The notes under the pieces are model-generated. The model made no database searches, had not been told where the DNA came from, and worked only from the letters and a program-made list of their open reading frames with translations. A DNA stretch of 64,000 nt. It comes from Lunularia cruciata (lineage: Eukaryota > Streptophyta > Marchantiopsida > Lunulariales > Lunulariaceae). How positions within the stretch are numbered: position 1 is the stretch's first letter; every line of letters starts with the position of its first letter. Made by a program: the position numbers and the translations under genes. Below, piece by piece: positions 63,740-64,000 of the stretch. The stretch covers positions 63,678,944 through 63,742,943 of the forward strand of contig OX419755.1 in assembly GCA_948567375.1 (NCBI GenBank). The letters are read 5' to 3'.

Positions 63740-64000
63740 ACTCCTAGATTAACATTTCACTTTGTCCTCAAAGTGAAGGTCTCTCTACCTTCTATGATAC
63801 ATCTTCAACTTATCATGGTTAATCCTATCAAAATATCTTCCTCACAACTCCTTGAGATCATAGATGTAATTGCTCCACACCTTGTCTACTATGAAAGGTC
63901 CAAAGTACTTAGGAAAAAACTTATTTTGCACTCTCTTGAATCTAATAGAATCAAACAACATTATCCAATCATCTTCTTTAAAAGGCTCTACGTTCTTCTT
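63740..64000 (-). mobile_element. Gypsy integrase C-terminal region, runs off the window
   Basis: Read from 64000 downward, the minus strand matches the end of Ty3/Gypsy integrase: a WIMLFDS word, KYFGPF, then INHDKLKMYH at the C-terminus, the usual GPY-module layout. The rest of the element lies beyond the window. Confidence 0.65.

Noticed and set aside
1-64000. CRISPR arrays, rRNA and tRNA genes
   Set aside because: No regularly spaced short repeats with unique spacers and no rRNA-like or convincing cloverleaf sequence were seen; a tRNA scan by eye is not exhaustive.

Overview
The window reads as nuclear DNA of a land plant, most likely a seedless one (moss, liverwort or similar; inference). 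The genes have short GT-AG introns. They include plant-type products: an RRM splicing-type protein, the ER sterol scaffold ERG28, a receptor-like kinase, and a MinC-type division-site protein of the kind expected in a plastid. The rest is a dense, old, AT-rich and visibly CpG-poor field of LTR retrotransposon relics with nested solo LTRs.

Layout. 1-9 kb is a gene island: the 3' part of an RRM protein (+), a small unknown two-exon gene (+, 3169-3769), a seven-exon minus-strand gene (6546-3950) whose product joins a MinC C-terminal domain to four predicted membrane helices, and ERG28 (+, 7064-7957), divergent from the MinC gene across about 0.5 kb. 8.0-9.3 kb holds relic coding sequence. 9.5-11 kb is a minus-strand retroelement gag relic. 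12-23.6 kb is a plus-strand Gypsy relic with two internal duplications and a nested solo LTR full of heat-shock-element motifs. 23.6-28.8 kb is AT-rich, with a possible LINE fragment and a mosaic repeat family. 28.8-36 kb is a second gene island with a receptor-like kinase of unusual short ectodomain (32674-34909) and a small three-exon unknown gene (35378-35894). 36.6-64 kb is nested retroelements: a head-to-head LTR palindrome, a minus-strand Gypsy relic, a Gypsy reverse transcriptase split by a Copia element (45399-52755, target duplication TATTA) whose own LTR was hit by two further elements now reduced to solo LTRs (TCTAT and ATAGA duplications), then more Gypsy fragments, two more solo-like LTRs and a gag region.

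The genes do not form one pathway. ERG28 acts in ER sterol synthesis and the MinC-type protein probably in plastid division; they share only a probable bidirectional promoter. The observation I would follow first is the MinC / four-helix membrane fusion, supported by seven exons whose splice phases all agree. Second is the HSE-rich LTR, which resembles in principle the heat-responsive LTRs known from ONSEN-type plant elements. All gene models are by eye and untested against transcripts.
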